Shown: positions 50,911 to 60,360, numbered from the stretch's first letter. The stretch: 64,000 nucleotides of DNA from Sphingomonas echinoides (GCF_029623395.1 NZ_JAPYKK010000001.1:359327-423326); one strand, 5' to 3'. Translations and numbers: made by a program. Notes: generated by a model not told the origin, from the letters alone.

Positions 50911-53910
50911 TTAGATCCCAACCGAGTAGAGCGCGTGGTGCGCGAGGATGAACAGCGTGCGCTTGTCCGGGCCGCCGATCAGCACCTGGAGCGGCCGCTC
51001 GGGAACGTCGATGCGCCGCACTTCACGGCCGTTCTTGTCATAGACCCATACCTGCCCGTTCGCGACATAGAGGTTGCCCGTGGAATCGCGTGCCACGCTC
51101 TCGCCGCCGCGCGGTGCCACGACGCGCAGGTCGCTAAGCGCACCGCTTGCCGCCACCTGGCCGCTGTAGGTCAGGTTCTCCGAGCCGTTGGTCAGGGTGA
51201 CACGCTCGCCCGCGCGCGCGGTTACCAGCCCGTAGCTGTCGAGCGTATCGGACCAACGCCAGCCCTGGTGATCGTCCGGCCCCTGGTTCCACACCCGGAA
51301 CGCGGGGATCGCGACCGAGCCGTCGGGCGAGACATAGGCCTGCCGCTTCGGTTCGCCCATCTTGCTGGTGAAGAAGCTGGAGAGCGGCGGATATTCGTAC
51401 GTCTTCTGGTCGATGCGATCCGCGAACTCGCCGTTTGCCCAGACGTTGACCGGGAGCGCGACCGCGCTGCCAGCGCGAGGCGCGGTGGCGGCGATGGTAC
51501 GGACGTCGTCGGGCGCCTTGGGATCGATGCTGTAGACCGTGCCGTCACGCCCTGCGCTCGACAACACGAGCAGGCGGCCCGACCGGTCGACCGTCAGGTT
51601 CACCGGGTCGAGCGTCGCCTGGCTGACGGTGGTGAGCCCCTCCGACGACGACCAACCGTGGATGCGCTGATGGAACCGGTCGATGAAGTAGAGCTTGCCT
51701 CGCGCATCGACCGCACCGCCCGCGATCGAATAGAAGCCATCGGCCAGCTTGGTGACGCCAGGCGTCACCGGAACCCCCGCGACCGTCGCCGGGCGCGCGC
51801 TGGCGGCGGGCACGTCCAGCTTCGCGAACTCGCGCTCGCGAACTTCCTGACCGGACGTCAGGTCCTTAATGGCGTTTTCGAACGGATATTTGCTCGCGCG
51901 AACATAGGTGCCGCACCCTTCGGTGTCGCAATGCGCATAGGCGCTCTCGGCGTTTACATGGACATTGCGGAAGCGGATGTCGCCCGAATTCACCAGCCGC
52001 ACGGCGGTGTCCATCGGCTTGGCGGTGCGGGTGACGCGATAGCCGTGATAATTGGCGAACAGGATGTTGCGGCTGTTGTGGAACTCGGTCGAGACCGCAT
52101 ACACGCCGTCGCGCACTTCCTGCTCGGTCTGCGGCGCCAGGAACTCCCAATTCTCGACGTTGCGCAGCACGATCTCGTTCTTGAAGTGATGCTCCGCCGA
52201 CAGCTCATAGACGTGCCCCGGAGTCTTGGTGTCGCTCACCGAGAAGCCGGTGGAAGCCAGCCCGTTCGGGGTCCAGATCGCGGCGAAGGTGCCGCCGCCG
52301 CCGTCGGTGACCGAGATGCTCGCCTGCTGCCCGTCCCAGCGCGCCTCGGGGTCGATCCCGCCGCCATGCGCTTTGCCATTGGTGTAAACGACCGGCCCGT
52401 GGATTCGCACGTCGTTGATCATCGACCGCTCGCCGGCGCGCCAGATGATGTTGGAGGCGCGCGGGTTCACGCCCCCGGCATAGAGCCCGAGGCCATAGAC
52501 AACGGCGTTGCCGCCCTTCGCACTCTCGACCATCGCCTTGGCCCCGCCGACACCGGCGAAGGCCGGGGTGTTATCCGGCAGATAAAGCTGGGTCTGGTTC
52601 GGATGCAGCGAAATCAGCACGCTGTCCGGCCGGAGTTTGAGCGTGTCGGTGATGCGGTATCGGCCGGTCGGCAGGTAAACGACGCGGTGCGCATTGACCG
52701 CACGCTGGAGCGCGGCGGTGTCATCGGTCTGGTCGTCGCCCTTCGCACCGAGCGTGCGGGCATTCGCCCACTCGCTGACCGGCGGCAGCAGCGGGAGCGC
52801 CGGCGCCTGCGGCGGTGGGGTCGCGCCAAGCGGAGTCATGGTGATGTCGGTCGCGACCTTGCCCATTTCTCCGATGCGAGCCACTTTCAGCCCATGCGAG
52901 AAGTCGCTGACGCGCCACCCGGTGCCCTTGCCGGGAATCGTCCGCCCGCTCTCGCGGAATTGTGCGAACACCGGGGTGTTCACCCCGACCGCATTGTCGA
53001 AGCCGATCTGGGTGAAGGCGCTCTGTTCGCTCGAGATGACGACGCCCGCACGGCTGACGTTCTCGAACCGGACGTTCTTGCCCCACAATGAATCGGAATA
53101 GCCGCGGTCGATCTCGATCCCGACCGGGGTGTCGCGCATCGTAACGTTGACCAGCGTCAAATCGACTTCATGCTCGCGGATCGCGGCGTCACGCTGTCCG
53201 GAGAACTCCGAATCGATCAGCGTGAATTGCCACGCAGGCGACGTCTTCTCGGTCACGATGCCGTAGCGACCGCCGAAGAAGCGCAGATTGTCCGCCTCGT
53301 TTCCCGCCTGATAGATCCCGGCGAAGCCCGAACCGAGGCGGAAGTCGACATGCCGCAGGAAACCGTGCTGCGCGACCCGAAAGCGCACCGCAACCGCGCC
53401 CGCATTCCCGTCGCCGATCTCGAAATCGACGTTCGCCAGCGCCGAATAGAAGGTGGTGGAAGTCGCGTCGAAGGTCGTGTCGCTGAAGGGCACGCTGGTG
53501 GGTGGCGGCACCGGCGGCTTGCCCGCGCGATACTGGTCCTCGCCCGTAAAGCTCAGCATCGCACCGATGCCCTTGGCGTAGCCAGGCGTGTTGTTCCCGA
53601 GAAGGAGCACCGGGCGAGTCGGTCCGACACCGAACATCCGCACCCCGGAGCGCAGGAACACGGTTCGCGAAATCCGGTAGCGGCCCGAGGGGAGGAAGAC
53701 GACGCCCCCCCCCCCGCGCTGCCGGTCTGCCGCGACGGCATCGATCGCCTGCTGGATGGCGGCGGTATCGTCCACGCGCCCGTCGCCAATGCCCTTTACC
53801 GTCACGGCGCGGGGATCGTCGGGTGCGGTCAGAAAGACCGAGGTCGATTGTGCCAAGGCAGGGACGGGCGCAAGAACGAGCGCGATCAACAGCAGGCCGG
53901 ACGCCTTCAT
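50911..53910 (-). CDS. Secreted double beta-helix (pectate-lyase superfamily) plus beta-propeller protein, copy A
   Basis: 999 residues. Signal peptide (MKASGLLLIALVLAPVPALAQ), first pectate-lyase-3 type beta-helix (about 25-365, VKGIGDGRVDDTAAIQQAID), second one (about 385-680, TLGAKGDDQTDDTAALQRAV) and a C-terminal propeller (about 700-999, KLADGFYSIAGGAVDARGK) resembling SMP-30/gluconolactonase-like or NHL repeats. Close paralogue at 57250-60324. The GDG..DDT motif is used by GH28/PL-like proteins. It carries an 11-bp poly-G tract (53705-53715) near codon 66. Likely extracellular or periplasmic polysaccharide-acting enzyme; the substrate is unknown. Confidence 0.85.
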   Translation of the reverse strand: MKASGLLLIALVLAPVPALAQSTSVFLTAPDDPRAVTVKGIGDGRVDDTAAIQQAIDAVAADRQRGGGGVVFLPSGRYRISRTVFLRSGVRMFGVGPTRPVLLLGNNTPGYAKGIGAMLSFTGEDQYRAGKPPVPPPTSVPFSDTTFDATSTTFYSALANVDFEIGDGNAGAVAVRFRVAQHGFLRHVDFRLGSGFAGIYQAGNEADNLRFFGGRYGIVTEKTSPAWQFTLIDSEFSGQRDAAIREHEVDLTLVNVTMRDTPVGIEIDRGYSDSLWGKNVRFENVSRAGVVISSEQSAFTQIGFDNAVGVNTPVFAQFRESGRTIPGKGTGWRVSDFSHGLKVARIGEMGKVATDITMTPLGATPPPQAPALPLLPPVSEWANARTLGAKGDDQTDDTAALQRAVNAHRVVYLPTGRYRITDTLKLRPDSVLISLHPNQTQLYLPDNTPAFAGVGGAKAMVESAKGGNAVVYGLGLYAGGVNPRASNIIWRAGERSMINDVRIHGPVVYTNGKAHGGGIDPEARWDGQQASISVTDGGGGTFAAIWTPNGLASTGFSVSDTKTPGHVYELSAEHHFKNEIVLRNVENWEFLAPQTEQEVRDGVYAVSTEFHNSRNILFANYHGYRVTRTAKPMDTAVRLVNSGDIRFRNVHVNAESAYAHCDTEGCGTYVRASKYPFENAIKDLTSGQEVREREFAKLDVPAASARPATVAGVPVTPGVTKLADGFYSIAGGAVDARGKLYFIDRFHQRIHGWSSSEGLTTVSQATLDPVNLTVDRSGRLLVLSSAGRDGTVYSIDPKAPDDVRTIAATAPRAGSAVALPVNVWANGEFADRIDQKTYEYPPLSSFFTSKMGEPKRQAYVSPDGSVAIPAFRVWNQGPDDHQGWRWSDTLDSYGLVTARAGERVTLTNGSENLTYSGQVAASGALSDLRVVAPRGGESVARDSTGNLYVANGQVWVYDKNGREVRRIDVPERPLQVLIGGPDKRTLFILAHHALYSVGI

Positions 53911-53957
53911 GGGAGTGCTCCGTAATATGAGGGGCGGTGCGACCGCTGGAGAGAAAA

Positions 53958-54230
53958 TCAGGCGCCGTGGAGCATCAACGATTCCGCCGCGATCGCCACC
54001 TGTGTGCGATTGTGCACGTTCAGCTTGCGCATCAACGCCGTCATGTGCGCCTTCACCGTCGCTTCCGCGATGCCGAGGTCATAGGCGATCTGTTTGTTGG
54101 CCTGTCCGGAACGAACGCCGCGCAGGACCTTGACCTGCTTCGGCGTCAGTTGCACCGACATAGCGTCGTCACACGCCGGCGACGGCGCTGCGGCGAGCGC
54201 TACCATTGCCCCCTGACTGGTTCCCATCAT
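53958..54230 (-). CDS. LuxR-type helix-turn-helix protein without receiver
   Basis: 90 residues, essentially only a LuxR/GerE DNA-binding domain (LTPKQVKVLRGVRSGQANKQ, then EATVKAHMTALMRKLNVHNR) after about 25 unconserved residues. No receiver, PAS or autoinducer domain. Two ATGs (54230 and 54227) are equivalent. It lies between a beta-helix gene and gntP and may regulate this locus. Divergent from gntP; two direct repeats occupy the space between. Confidence 0.82.
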   Translation of the reverse strand: MMGTSQGAMVALAAAPSPACDDAMSVQLTPKQVKVLRGVRSGQANKQIAYDLGIAEATVKAHMTALMRKLNVHNRTQVAIAAESLMLHGA

Positions 54231-54311
54231 ACCATCCTCCCTCGTCTCTCAAAACCTGACGTGCCGTCGTATGGGCCGACAGGGGTGTCCGCCATGCTCC
54301 GGTTGATCCGG

Positions 54312-54401
54312 AATCGGTTGGACAGATTTTAGTATGTTCGACTACGACGGGCATGTTCAAGCCCTTTTTTCCGTGTATTCTCGAAATCTGTTGGACAACT
54401 T
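54312..54401. promoter_or_regulatory. Two 17-bp direct repeats upstream of gntP
   Basis: AATCGGTTGGACAGATT (54312-54328) and AATCTGTTGGACAACTT (54385-54401) match at 14 of 17 positions and are 73 bp apart, about seven helical turns. Both hold the core GTTGGACA, and the second contains GTTG-GA-CAAC, a small FadR/GntR-like palindrome. They are candidate sites for the GntR or the LuxR protein. Confidence 0.45.
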
Positions 54402-54406
54402 GGGCC

Positions 54407-55828
54407 ATGAGAGCGCCCACGTGTGCCAGGGGGGAGGATAGTGGTGTCAAAGCTGAATATCTGTCGGCGCGCCTCGTGACCGGCGGCAGTGATCTGCAGC
54501 TTGTGGCGGCGGCGATTGCCGGTATCGCGCTTGCAATCGTACTGATCGTGCGCGGACGCTTGCACCCCTTCATCGGGCTGCTGTGTGGCGCCTTCGCCGT
54601 CGGGTTGTTCGCCGGGATGCCGCTCGCCGACACAGCGAAGGCGGTGCAGAAGGGTGTCGGCGACATCGTCGGCGGCACCGGCCTGGTCGTCGCGCTCGGC
54701 CTGTCGCTCGGTGCGATGCTGCACCTGTCGGGCGCGGCGGTCGCGCTGGCGAGCAGCGCGCTGCGCATCACGGGTCCGCGCGCCGCACCTTGGGCGACGC
54801 TCGGCATTGCGATCGTCATCGGCTTGCCGCTTTTCTTCGAAACCGGACTGGTGTTGCTGCTCCCGATCGTAGTCGCCGCCGCCAAGGAAATGGCCAGCGG
54901 CAGCACGTCCGCCGATCGAGACGCTGCAAAGCTGCGCCTCATCATGCCCGCGCTCGCTGGTCTGGGAGTCGTGCACGCGCTCGTCCCGCCGCACCCCGGC
55001 CCGCTGCTCGCGGTCGAGGCGTTGGGTGCGAACCTCGGTCTCACCATGCTGTACGGCGTGATGATCGCGATTCCGATCGCGGTGCTCGCCGGCCCCGTGC
55101 TGGCCCGCGTCGTAGCACCCGGCATCCGTCTGACGGAGCCGGTGCTGAGCGAACCGGTGACGGATCTGGTCGCCCCGTCGCATAGCCGCGCGCTGTTCAT
55201 CGTCCTGCTGCCGATCGTGCTGATCGCCTCGGGCGAGTTGGGCAAGCTGATCCCAGGGCTGGAAGGCTCGGTTATCCTCGCCGCGATGGCAAACCCGGTG
55301 CTTGCCCTGCTGATCACCAACCTGCTCGCGCTGCCCCTGCTGTTCGGGCGGCGGATGAGCGAGGCGGCGATTCAGGAGTCGATCTGGCACGAAACGATGG
55401 GCGCGGCGGGCGCGATCCTGCTGGCGATCGGCGCAGGCGGTGCGCTGAAGCAGGTGCTGGTGAGCGCAGGCCTCTCCGATCTGCTCGCGCGCGTCGTCAT
55501 GATGTACTCGATCTCGCCCTTGCTGCTCGGCTGGCTTGTCGCGGTCGGCATCCGGCTTGCCGCCGGCTCGGCAACGGTCGCCACGATTACGGCGGTCGGA
55601 GTGATGCCCGGCGTCGTTGCGGCGTCGGGCGCCTCCCCCGAACTGGTCGTGCTGGCGATCGGTGCGGGATCGGTGTTCTTCAGCCACGTCAACGATCCGG
55701 GGTTCTGGCTGGTAAAGGGCTATATGGGTACCAGCACCGCCGATACGTTCCGCACCTGGTCGCTGCTCGAGACGGTCATCTCGGTCGCCGGCCTCGCCAT
55801 GGTCGCGGGGCTCAGTTACATCATATGA
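54407..55828 (+). CDS. gntP: GntP-family gluconate:H+ symporter
   Basis: About 473 residues from ATG 54407; 450 from GTG 54476, which fits the family length better, and ATG 54353 is also open. A strong GGGGGAGGA at 54431-54438 does not align with an in-frame start, so the start is uncertain. About twelve membrane helices, with family motifs such as GLPLFFETGLVLLLPIV, VVHALVPPHPGPLL and FFSHVNDPGFWL. Imports gluconate or related sugar acids. Followed at 40 bp by the GntR-type regulator gene. Confidence 0.9.
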   Translation: MRAPTCARGEDSGVKAEYLSARLVTGGSDLQLVAAAIAGIALAIVLIVRGRLHPFIGLLCGAFAVGLFAGMPLADTAKAVQKGVGDIVGGTGLVVALGLSLGAMLHLSGAAVALASSALRITGPRAAPWATLGIAIVIGLPLFFETGLVLLLPIVVAAAKEMASGSTSADRDAAKLRLIMPALAGLGVVHALVPPHPGPLLAVEALGANLGLTMLYGVMIAIPIAVLAGPVLARVVAPGIRLTEPVLSEPVTDLVAPSHSRALFIVLLPIVLIASGELGKLIPGLEGSVILAAMANPVLALLITNLLALPLLFGRRMSEAAIQESIWHETMGAAGAILLAIGAGGALKQVLVSAGLSDLLARVVMMYSISPLLLGWLVAVGIRLAAGSATVATITAVGVMPGVVAASGASPELVVLAIGAGSVFFSHVNDPGFWLVKGYMGTSTADTFRTWSLLETVISVAGLAMVAGLSYII

Positions 55829-55868
55829 CCGGTTCCGCTGTCGATGCGACGATAGAGGACACGCGCGC

Positions 55869-56546
55869 GTGAAGGCGGAAAGGCTCGCGGATCGCGCCTA
55901 TACGGCAATCGTCGGAATCATCACCGACGCGGATCTTTCCCCCGGCGACCGGCTGCCGTCGGAGGCGCGGCTGGCGGAAACGTTCGGCATGTCGCGCACC
56001 ATCGTTCGCGAAGCATTGGTGCGGCTCGCCGCCGATGGCATCACGGAGGCGCGCCGTGGCGCCGGCTCCTATGTCACGCGCTGCCCGTCCGAACGGCTCG
56101 GTGCCTATATGCCGCTCGACGGGCTGGCGGCGACGCTCGGCACCTACGAAGTGCGGTTCGTGGTCGAAGCGGAGGGCGCGCGACTGGCGGCGCTGCGCCG
56201 CTCGAGCGATGACTTGGCGTTGATCGAAGGGCGCATGACGGCGCTACGCCGGGCGCTGCTGTCGAGCGCACCCGCGCATGACGAGGATTTTCTGCTGCAT
56301 CGCGCGATCCTCGAGGCAACGGGCAATGACGCCTTCGTCGCGATCCTCGATCAGTTGCAGGACAAGGTCATGCGCATCCTGCGCGCCGGCGTGGACATTT
56401 CCCGCACGCGTCCGCCGCACGTGATCGAGGCGATGACCGATGAACACGCTGCGATCGTCGACGCGATCAGGACGCAGGACGGTGACGGTGCCGCGCTGGC
56501 GATGCGGTGGCACCTGTGGCAGGGCCGCAAGCGGCTGATGCCCTAG
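55869..56546 (+). CDS. GntR family (FadR subfamily) transcriptional regulator
   Basis: 225 residues from GTG 55869. Winged helix (DRLPSEARLAETFGMSRTIVREALVRLAADGI) and an all-helical FCD ligand domain (about 90-215; Asp, His and His residues of the metal site in HDEDFLLHRAI and DEHAAIVDAI). Most likely senses gluconate or a downstream acid and controls gntP, gntK and the neighbouring uptake genes. The stop codon shares bases with the convergent gluconokinase stop (CTAG at 56543-56546). Confidence 0.92.
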   Translation: MKAERLADRAYTAIVGIITDADLSPGDRLPSEARLAETFGMSRTIVREALVRLAADGITEARRGAGSYVTRCPSERLGAYMPLDGLAATLGTYEVRFVVEAEGARLAALRRSSDDLALIEGRMTALRRALLSSAPAHDEDFLLHRAILEATGNDAFVAILDQLQDKVMRILRAGVDISRTRPPHVIEAMTDEHAAIVDAIRTQDGDGAALAMRWHLWQGRKRLMP

Positions 56547-57088
56547 GCAACGATCTCGCTCCGCACCCGGTGCAGCACCGCATCGCGCAGTTTCTCCACC
56601 GACCAGGACCCAGGCAGGATCAGCGCGCGCTCGTCCGGTCCGGGCCGTTCGAGCGCGTCAAACTGGCTGTCGAGCAGGCTGGCAGGCATATAATGGCGCG
56701 TGCGGCTGGCGAGCCGCGCGGCGATTTCGTCGCGCCCGCCGTCGAGCAGCACGAACAGCAGCGGCACACCCGCGGCATGCTCCAGCCGATCCCGGTAGCT
56801 GCGCTTCAGCGCCGAGCAGGCGGCGACCGCCTGCCCCTCGTCGCGCACCGCCGCGCCGATCGCCGCGCCGAGTCGATCGAGCCACGGCCAGCGGTCCGAA
56901 TCGTTGAGCGGGTGGCCCGCCCGCATCTTCGCGACGTTGGCCGCGCCGTGGAAGTCGTCTCCCTCGAACGCAGCGCAGGCCAGGTGAGCCGCGAGATCCT
57001 GCATCAGGGTTGATTTGCCACAGCCGCTCACCCCCATGACGATGATGGCGCAACGCGGCAGGGCAGCGGTGATCGACAGCGGTGGCAC
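56543..57088 (-). CDS. gntK: Gluconokinase
   Basis: 181 residues from GTG 57088, which follows AGGAAGAAGA; a longer frame to 57202 is Arg-rich and not family-like. P-loop VMGVSGCGKSTLMQDLA, then FEGDDFHGAANVAKM and GHPLNDSDRWPWLDRL, the gluconate-binding and lid features of the GntK family, and ALKRSYRDRLE. It phosphorylates gluconate to 6-phosphogluconate, feeding the Entner-Doudoroff or pentose phosphate route. Convergent with the GntR gene and divergent from beta-helix copy B. Confidence 0.95.
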   Translation of the reverse strand: MPPLSITAALPRCAIIVMGVSGCGKSTLMQDLAAHLACAAFEGDDFHGAANVAKMRAGHPLNDSDRWPWLDRLGAAIGAAVRDEGQAVAACSALKRSYRDRLEHAAGVPLLFVLLDGGRDEIAARLASRTRHYMPASLLDSQFDALERPGPDERALILPGSWSVEKLRDAVLHRVRSEIVA

Positions 57089-57249
57089 GGTCTTCTTCCT
57101 GGCTTTCGCCCTAATCGCAGGGCTCGGCCCTCGTTCCGTCGCGGTAGTGCCCGCTGCCGCGCGCGGTGACCATCGCGACCTTTGTCGCAGTCGCACGCGC
57201 AACGCACCATGCCTAGAAGGTTGCTACGCGCGATGAACGGGGACGATTG

Positions 57250-60200
57250 ATGGACATTTTGGCGAGTACGATCCGGCGTGGGGTTCTGGTCTCCGTCCTG
57301 CTCCTCGGCACCCCCGCCACGGCGCAGCCTGTCCGCGCGGTATCGGCGTTCGAGACGGCGCCGAACGATCCGCGGGCGATCACGGTCAAGGCCATCGGAG
57401 ACGGCCGCGTCGACGACAGCGCCGCGATCCAGCAGGCACTCGACGCTGCGGCGGCGAAGCCGGGGGGCGGAATCGTCTTCCTCCCCGCGGGACGGCACCG
57501 CATCACGCGCACCCTCTACATCTGGCCGGGCGTGCGCCTGTTCGGAGTCGGGCGGACGCGGCCCGTGCTGCTGCTGGCGCCGAAGACACCCGGTTTTCAG
57601 CAGGGCGTCGGCAGCATGGTGTTCTTCGCCGGCAACAACCCGCGCGGCACCACGCTCGACAATTGGGGCAACCCGATCAAGAACGCGAGGGTCGTTCCGG
57701 TCCCGCCCCCCACCAGCGTGCCGTTCGATGCCAGCATCGCCGACGCCAATTCGGGGACCTTCTACTCCGCCCTCTCCAATGTCGATTTCGAGATCGGCGC
57801 GGGAAATCCGGCCGCGACCGCCGTGCGCCAGCACACCGCGCAGCACACCTACCTCGCCCACATCGACTTTCGCCTCGGCGCCGCGCTCGCCGGCATCTAC
57901 CAGGTCGGCAACATCGGCATGGACTTGCGCTTCTTCGGCGGCCGCTACGGGATCCTCGCGGAGAAGACCTCCCCCGCCTGGCAATACACCCTGCTCGACG
58001 CGACCTTCGACGGACAGCGCGATGCCGCGATCCGCGAGCATGAGGCGGGGCTTACCCTGGTCAACACCGTGATCCGCAACACGCCGGTCGGGATCGACAT
58101 CGATCGCGGGTACGGCGACTCGCTGTGGGGCAGCGACGTGCGGTTCGAGAATGTTTCGCAAGCGGGCGTCGTCATCGGCAACGAAAACTCCGTTCTCACG
58201 CAGATCGGCTTCGCCAACGCGCTGGCCAGCAACACGCCGGTGTTCGCCCGCTTCCGCGACAGCGGTCGCACGGTGGAAGGACGGGGCAAATCGTACCGCG
58301 TGGCGGAGTTCACCTACGGTCTCACGCTCGCCGGGCTCAACCAGCCGGGCACGTACCAGACACGCCTGACCGCGGCGGCGATCGCCAGGTTGCCGAAGCG
58401 ACGCGACCCGGCGATCCGCGCGCTACCGCCCGTGTCCGCCTGGGTCGACGTGCGCACGCTTGGCGTGAAGGGCGACAACAGCACCGACGACACCGCCGCA
58501 ATCCAGCGGGCGATCGACCGGAACCGAGTGCTCTACTTCCCCGCAGGTTTCTACCGCGTCACCAACACGCTGAAGCTACGGTCCGACAGCGTGCTGATCG
58601 GGCTGCATCCCGGCATGACGCAGATCGGCCTCCCCGATGACCTGCCCGATTATCGCGGCGTCGGTTCGCCCAAGGCGATGATCGAAAGCGCGAAGGGCGG
58701 CGACGCGATCGTCAGCGGCTTCGGCCTGTCCACCGGCGGCATCAATCCGCGCGCGACCGCCCTGCTGTGGCGTGCGGGCGAACGCTCGCTGGTCGATGAC
58801 GTGAAGTTTCAGGGCGGGCACGGCACCACGCTTGCCGACGGCAGCCGCTTCGACCCGTACAACGCCAACCACACCGCCGACGCCGATGTCAGGAAGCGCT
58901 GGGACGGCCAGTTCGCCAGCCTGTGGGTCACCGACGGCGGCGGCGGCACGTTCAACGGGCTGTGGACGCCCAACACCTACGCCAATGCCGGACTCTACGT
59001 CTCCGACACCAGCACGCCCGGCTATGTCTACGAAATGTCGGCCGAGCATCACGTCCGCGCGGAGATCGTGCTGGACCGCGTCCGCAACTGGCAGTTCTTC
59101 GCACCGCAGACAGAGGAGGAGGCGGGCGAAAGCCGCAACGCGATCGCGCTGGAGGTGCGTAATGCGCGCAACATCCTGTTCGCCAATTTCCACGGCTACC
59201 GCGTCACGCGCTCGATCCAGCCCGCACCGGCGGCGGTAAAGCTTTACGGTTCGACCGACATCCGCTTTCGCAACGTCCACGTGAATGCAGAAAGCGGCTT
59301 CTCGACCTGCGACGCGGCGGGCTGTGGCACCTATCTCCGCGCAAGCAAGTTCCCCTATGCCAATGCGATCACCGACGTGACGCGCGGCGGCGACGTGCGC
59401 GAGCGGGAGTTCGCGGTGCTCGACATCACCGATGCGACGACCGCGACCCCGGCGACGCCATCGATCGCACCCGTCAGCAAACTGGCCGACGGCTTCTACT
59501 CGATCGGCGGCGGCGCGGTGGATGCGGGCGGCAAGCTCTACTTCATCGACCGGCAAAATCAGCGCATCCATCGCTGGAGCGACAGCGGACGGCTGTCGGT
59601 GGTTGCCGATGCGCCGCTCGATGCGGTGAACCTGGCGGTGGACGCGTCGGGCACGCTGATGGTGCTCTCGTCCGACGGACCGGAAGGCACGGTCTATGCG
59701 ATCGATCCCGACACGCCGAACGCGGTACGCCCGATCGTGCCGACCGCGGTGCGCGACCGGTCGCTGGCCCGCGTAGCGCTGCCCGGCAGCTTCTGGAACA
59801 ACGGCGAGTTCCGCGACCAATATGATCCGAAGCGCGACCACTTCACGACGCTGGCGGAAATGTTCGCGCGCGACGTGGCGGTGCCCAAGCCGCGCGAATA
59901 TGTCTCCCCGGATGGAAGCCTCGTCCTGCCCGCCTATCGTGTTTGGCAGCAGGGCCCGGTCAACCAGCTCGGCTGGCGTTTCTCCGACACGCTCGACACC
60001 TATGGCTGGGTGACCGGTCGCGTCGGCGATCGCATCCATCTCGCCAACGCGTCGGAGAACCGCACCTACACCGGGCTGCTCGGGCAAGGCGGATCGGTGC
60101 GCGACCTCAAGCCCTTTGCGCAACGCGGCGGAGAAAGCGTGGCGACCGGTGCCGACGGCCGCGTCTATGTCGCGAACGGTAACGTGTTCGTGTACGACGC

Positions 60201-60324
60201 CGCTGGTCGCGAGATCGGCCGGATCGACGTGCCCGACCGACCGCTCCAACTGCTGTTCGGCGGCGAGGACAAGCGGACGCTGTACATCCTCACGCATCAT
60301 GCCCTGTACGCCGCACGCCCCTGA
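57250..60324 (+). CDS. Secreted double beta-helix (pectate-lyase superfamily) plus beta-propeller protein, copy B
   Basis: 1024 residues, same plan as the gene at 50911-53910: signal peptide ending PATAQ, first beta-helix (about 30-380, VKAIGDGRVDDSAAIQQALD), second beta-helix (about 395-700, TLGVKGDNSTDDTAAIQRAID) and propeller (about 730-1024, KLADGFYSIGGGAVDAGGK). The two copies agree closely along their whole length, including ITDVTRGGDVREREFAVLD. It probably acts on the same class of substrate with a slightly different specificity. The TonB receptor gene follows downstream. Confidence 0.85.
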   Translation: MDILASTIRRGVLVSVLLLGTPATAQPVRAVSAFETAPNDPRAITVKAIGDGRVDDSAAIQQALDAAAAKPGGGIVFLPAGRHRITRTLYIWPGVRLFGVGRTRPVLLLAPKTPGFQQGVGSMVFFAGNNPRGTTLDNWGNPIKNARVVPVPPPTSVPFDASIADANSGTFYSALSNVDFEIGAGNPAATAVRQHTAQHTYLAHIDFRLGAALAGIYQVGNIGMDLRFFGGRYGILAEKTSPAWQYTLLDATFDGQRDAAIREHEAGLTLVNTVIRNTPVGIDIDRGYGDSLWGSDVRFENVSQAGVVIGNENSVLTQIGFANALASNTPVFARFRDSGRTVEGRGKSYRVAEFTYGLTLAGLNQPGTYQTRLTAAAIARLPKRRDPAIRALPPVSAWVDVRTLGVKGDNSTDDTAAIQRAIDRNRVLYFPAGFYRVTNTLKLRSDSVLIGLHPGMTQIGLPDDLPDYRGVGSPKAMIESAKGGDAIVSGFGLSTGGINPRATALLWRAGERSLVDDVKFQGGHGTTLADGSRFDPYNANHTADADVRKRWDGQFASLWVTDGGGGTFNGLWTPNTYANAGLYVSDTSTPGYVYEMSAEHHVRAEIVLDRVRNWQFFAPQTEEEAGESRNAIALEVRNARNILFANFHGYRVTRSIQPAPAAVKLYGSTDIRFRNVHVNAESGFSTCDAAGCGTYLRASKFPYANAITDVTRGGDVREREFAVLDITDATTATPATPSIAPVSKLADGFYSIGGGAVDAGGKLYFIDRQNQRIHRWSDSGRLSVVADAPLDAVNLAVDASGTLMVLSSDGPEGTVYAIDPDTPNAVRPIVPTAVRDRSLARVALPGSFWNNGEFRDQYDPKRDHFTTLAEMFARDVAVPKPREYVSPDGSLVLPAYRVWQQGPVNQLGWRFSDTLDTYGWVTGRVGDRIHLANASENRTYTGLLGQGGSVRDLKPFAQRGGESVATGADGRVYVANGNVFVYDAAGREIGRIDVPDRPLQLLFGGEDKRTLYILTHHALYAARP

Positions 60325-60360
60325 TACGACCTGCCCGCGATGGCCGCGACTAAGGTCGTA
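60325..60360. repeat. Long-spaced inverted repeat between beta-helix B and the TonB receptor gene
   Basis: TACGACCT / AGGTCGTA, 8-bp perfect arms around 20 nt that contain a further CGCG-N5-CGCG pair, right after the TGA stop of the beta-helix gene. May be an RNA structure (attenuating hairpin) or an operator for the receptor gene 92 bp downstream. Confidence 0.4.
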
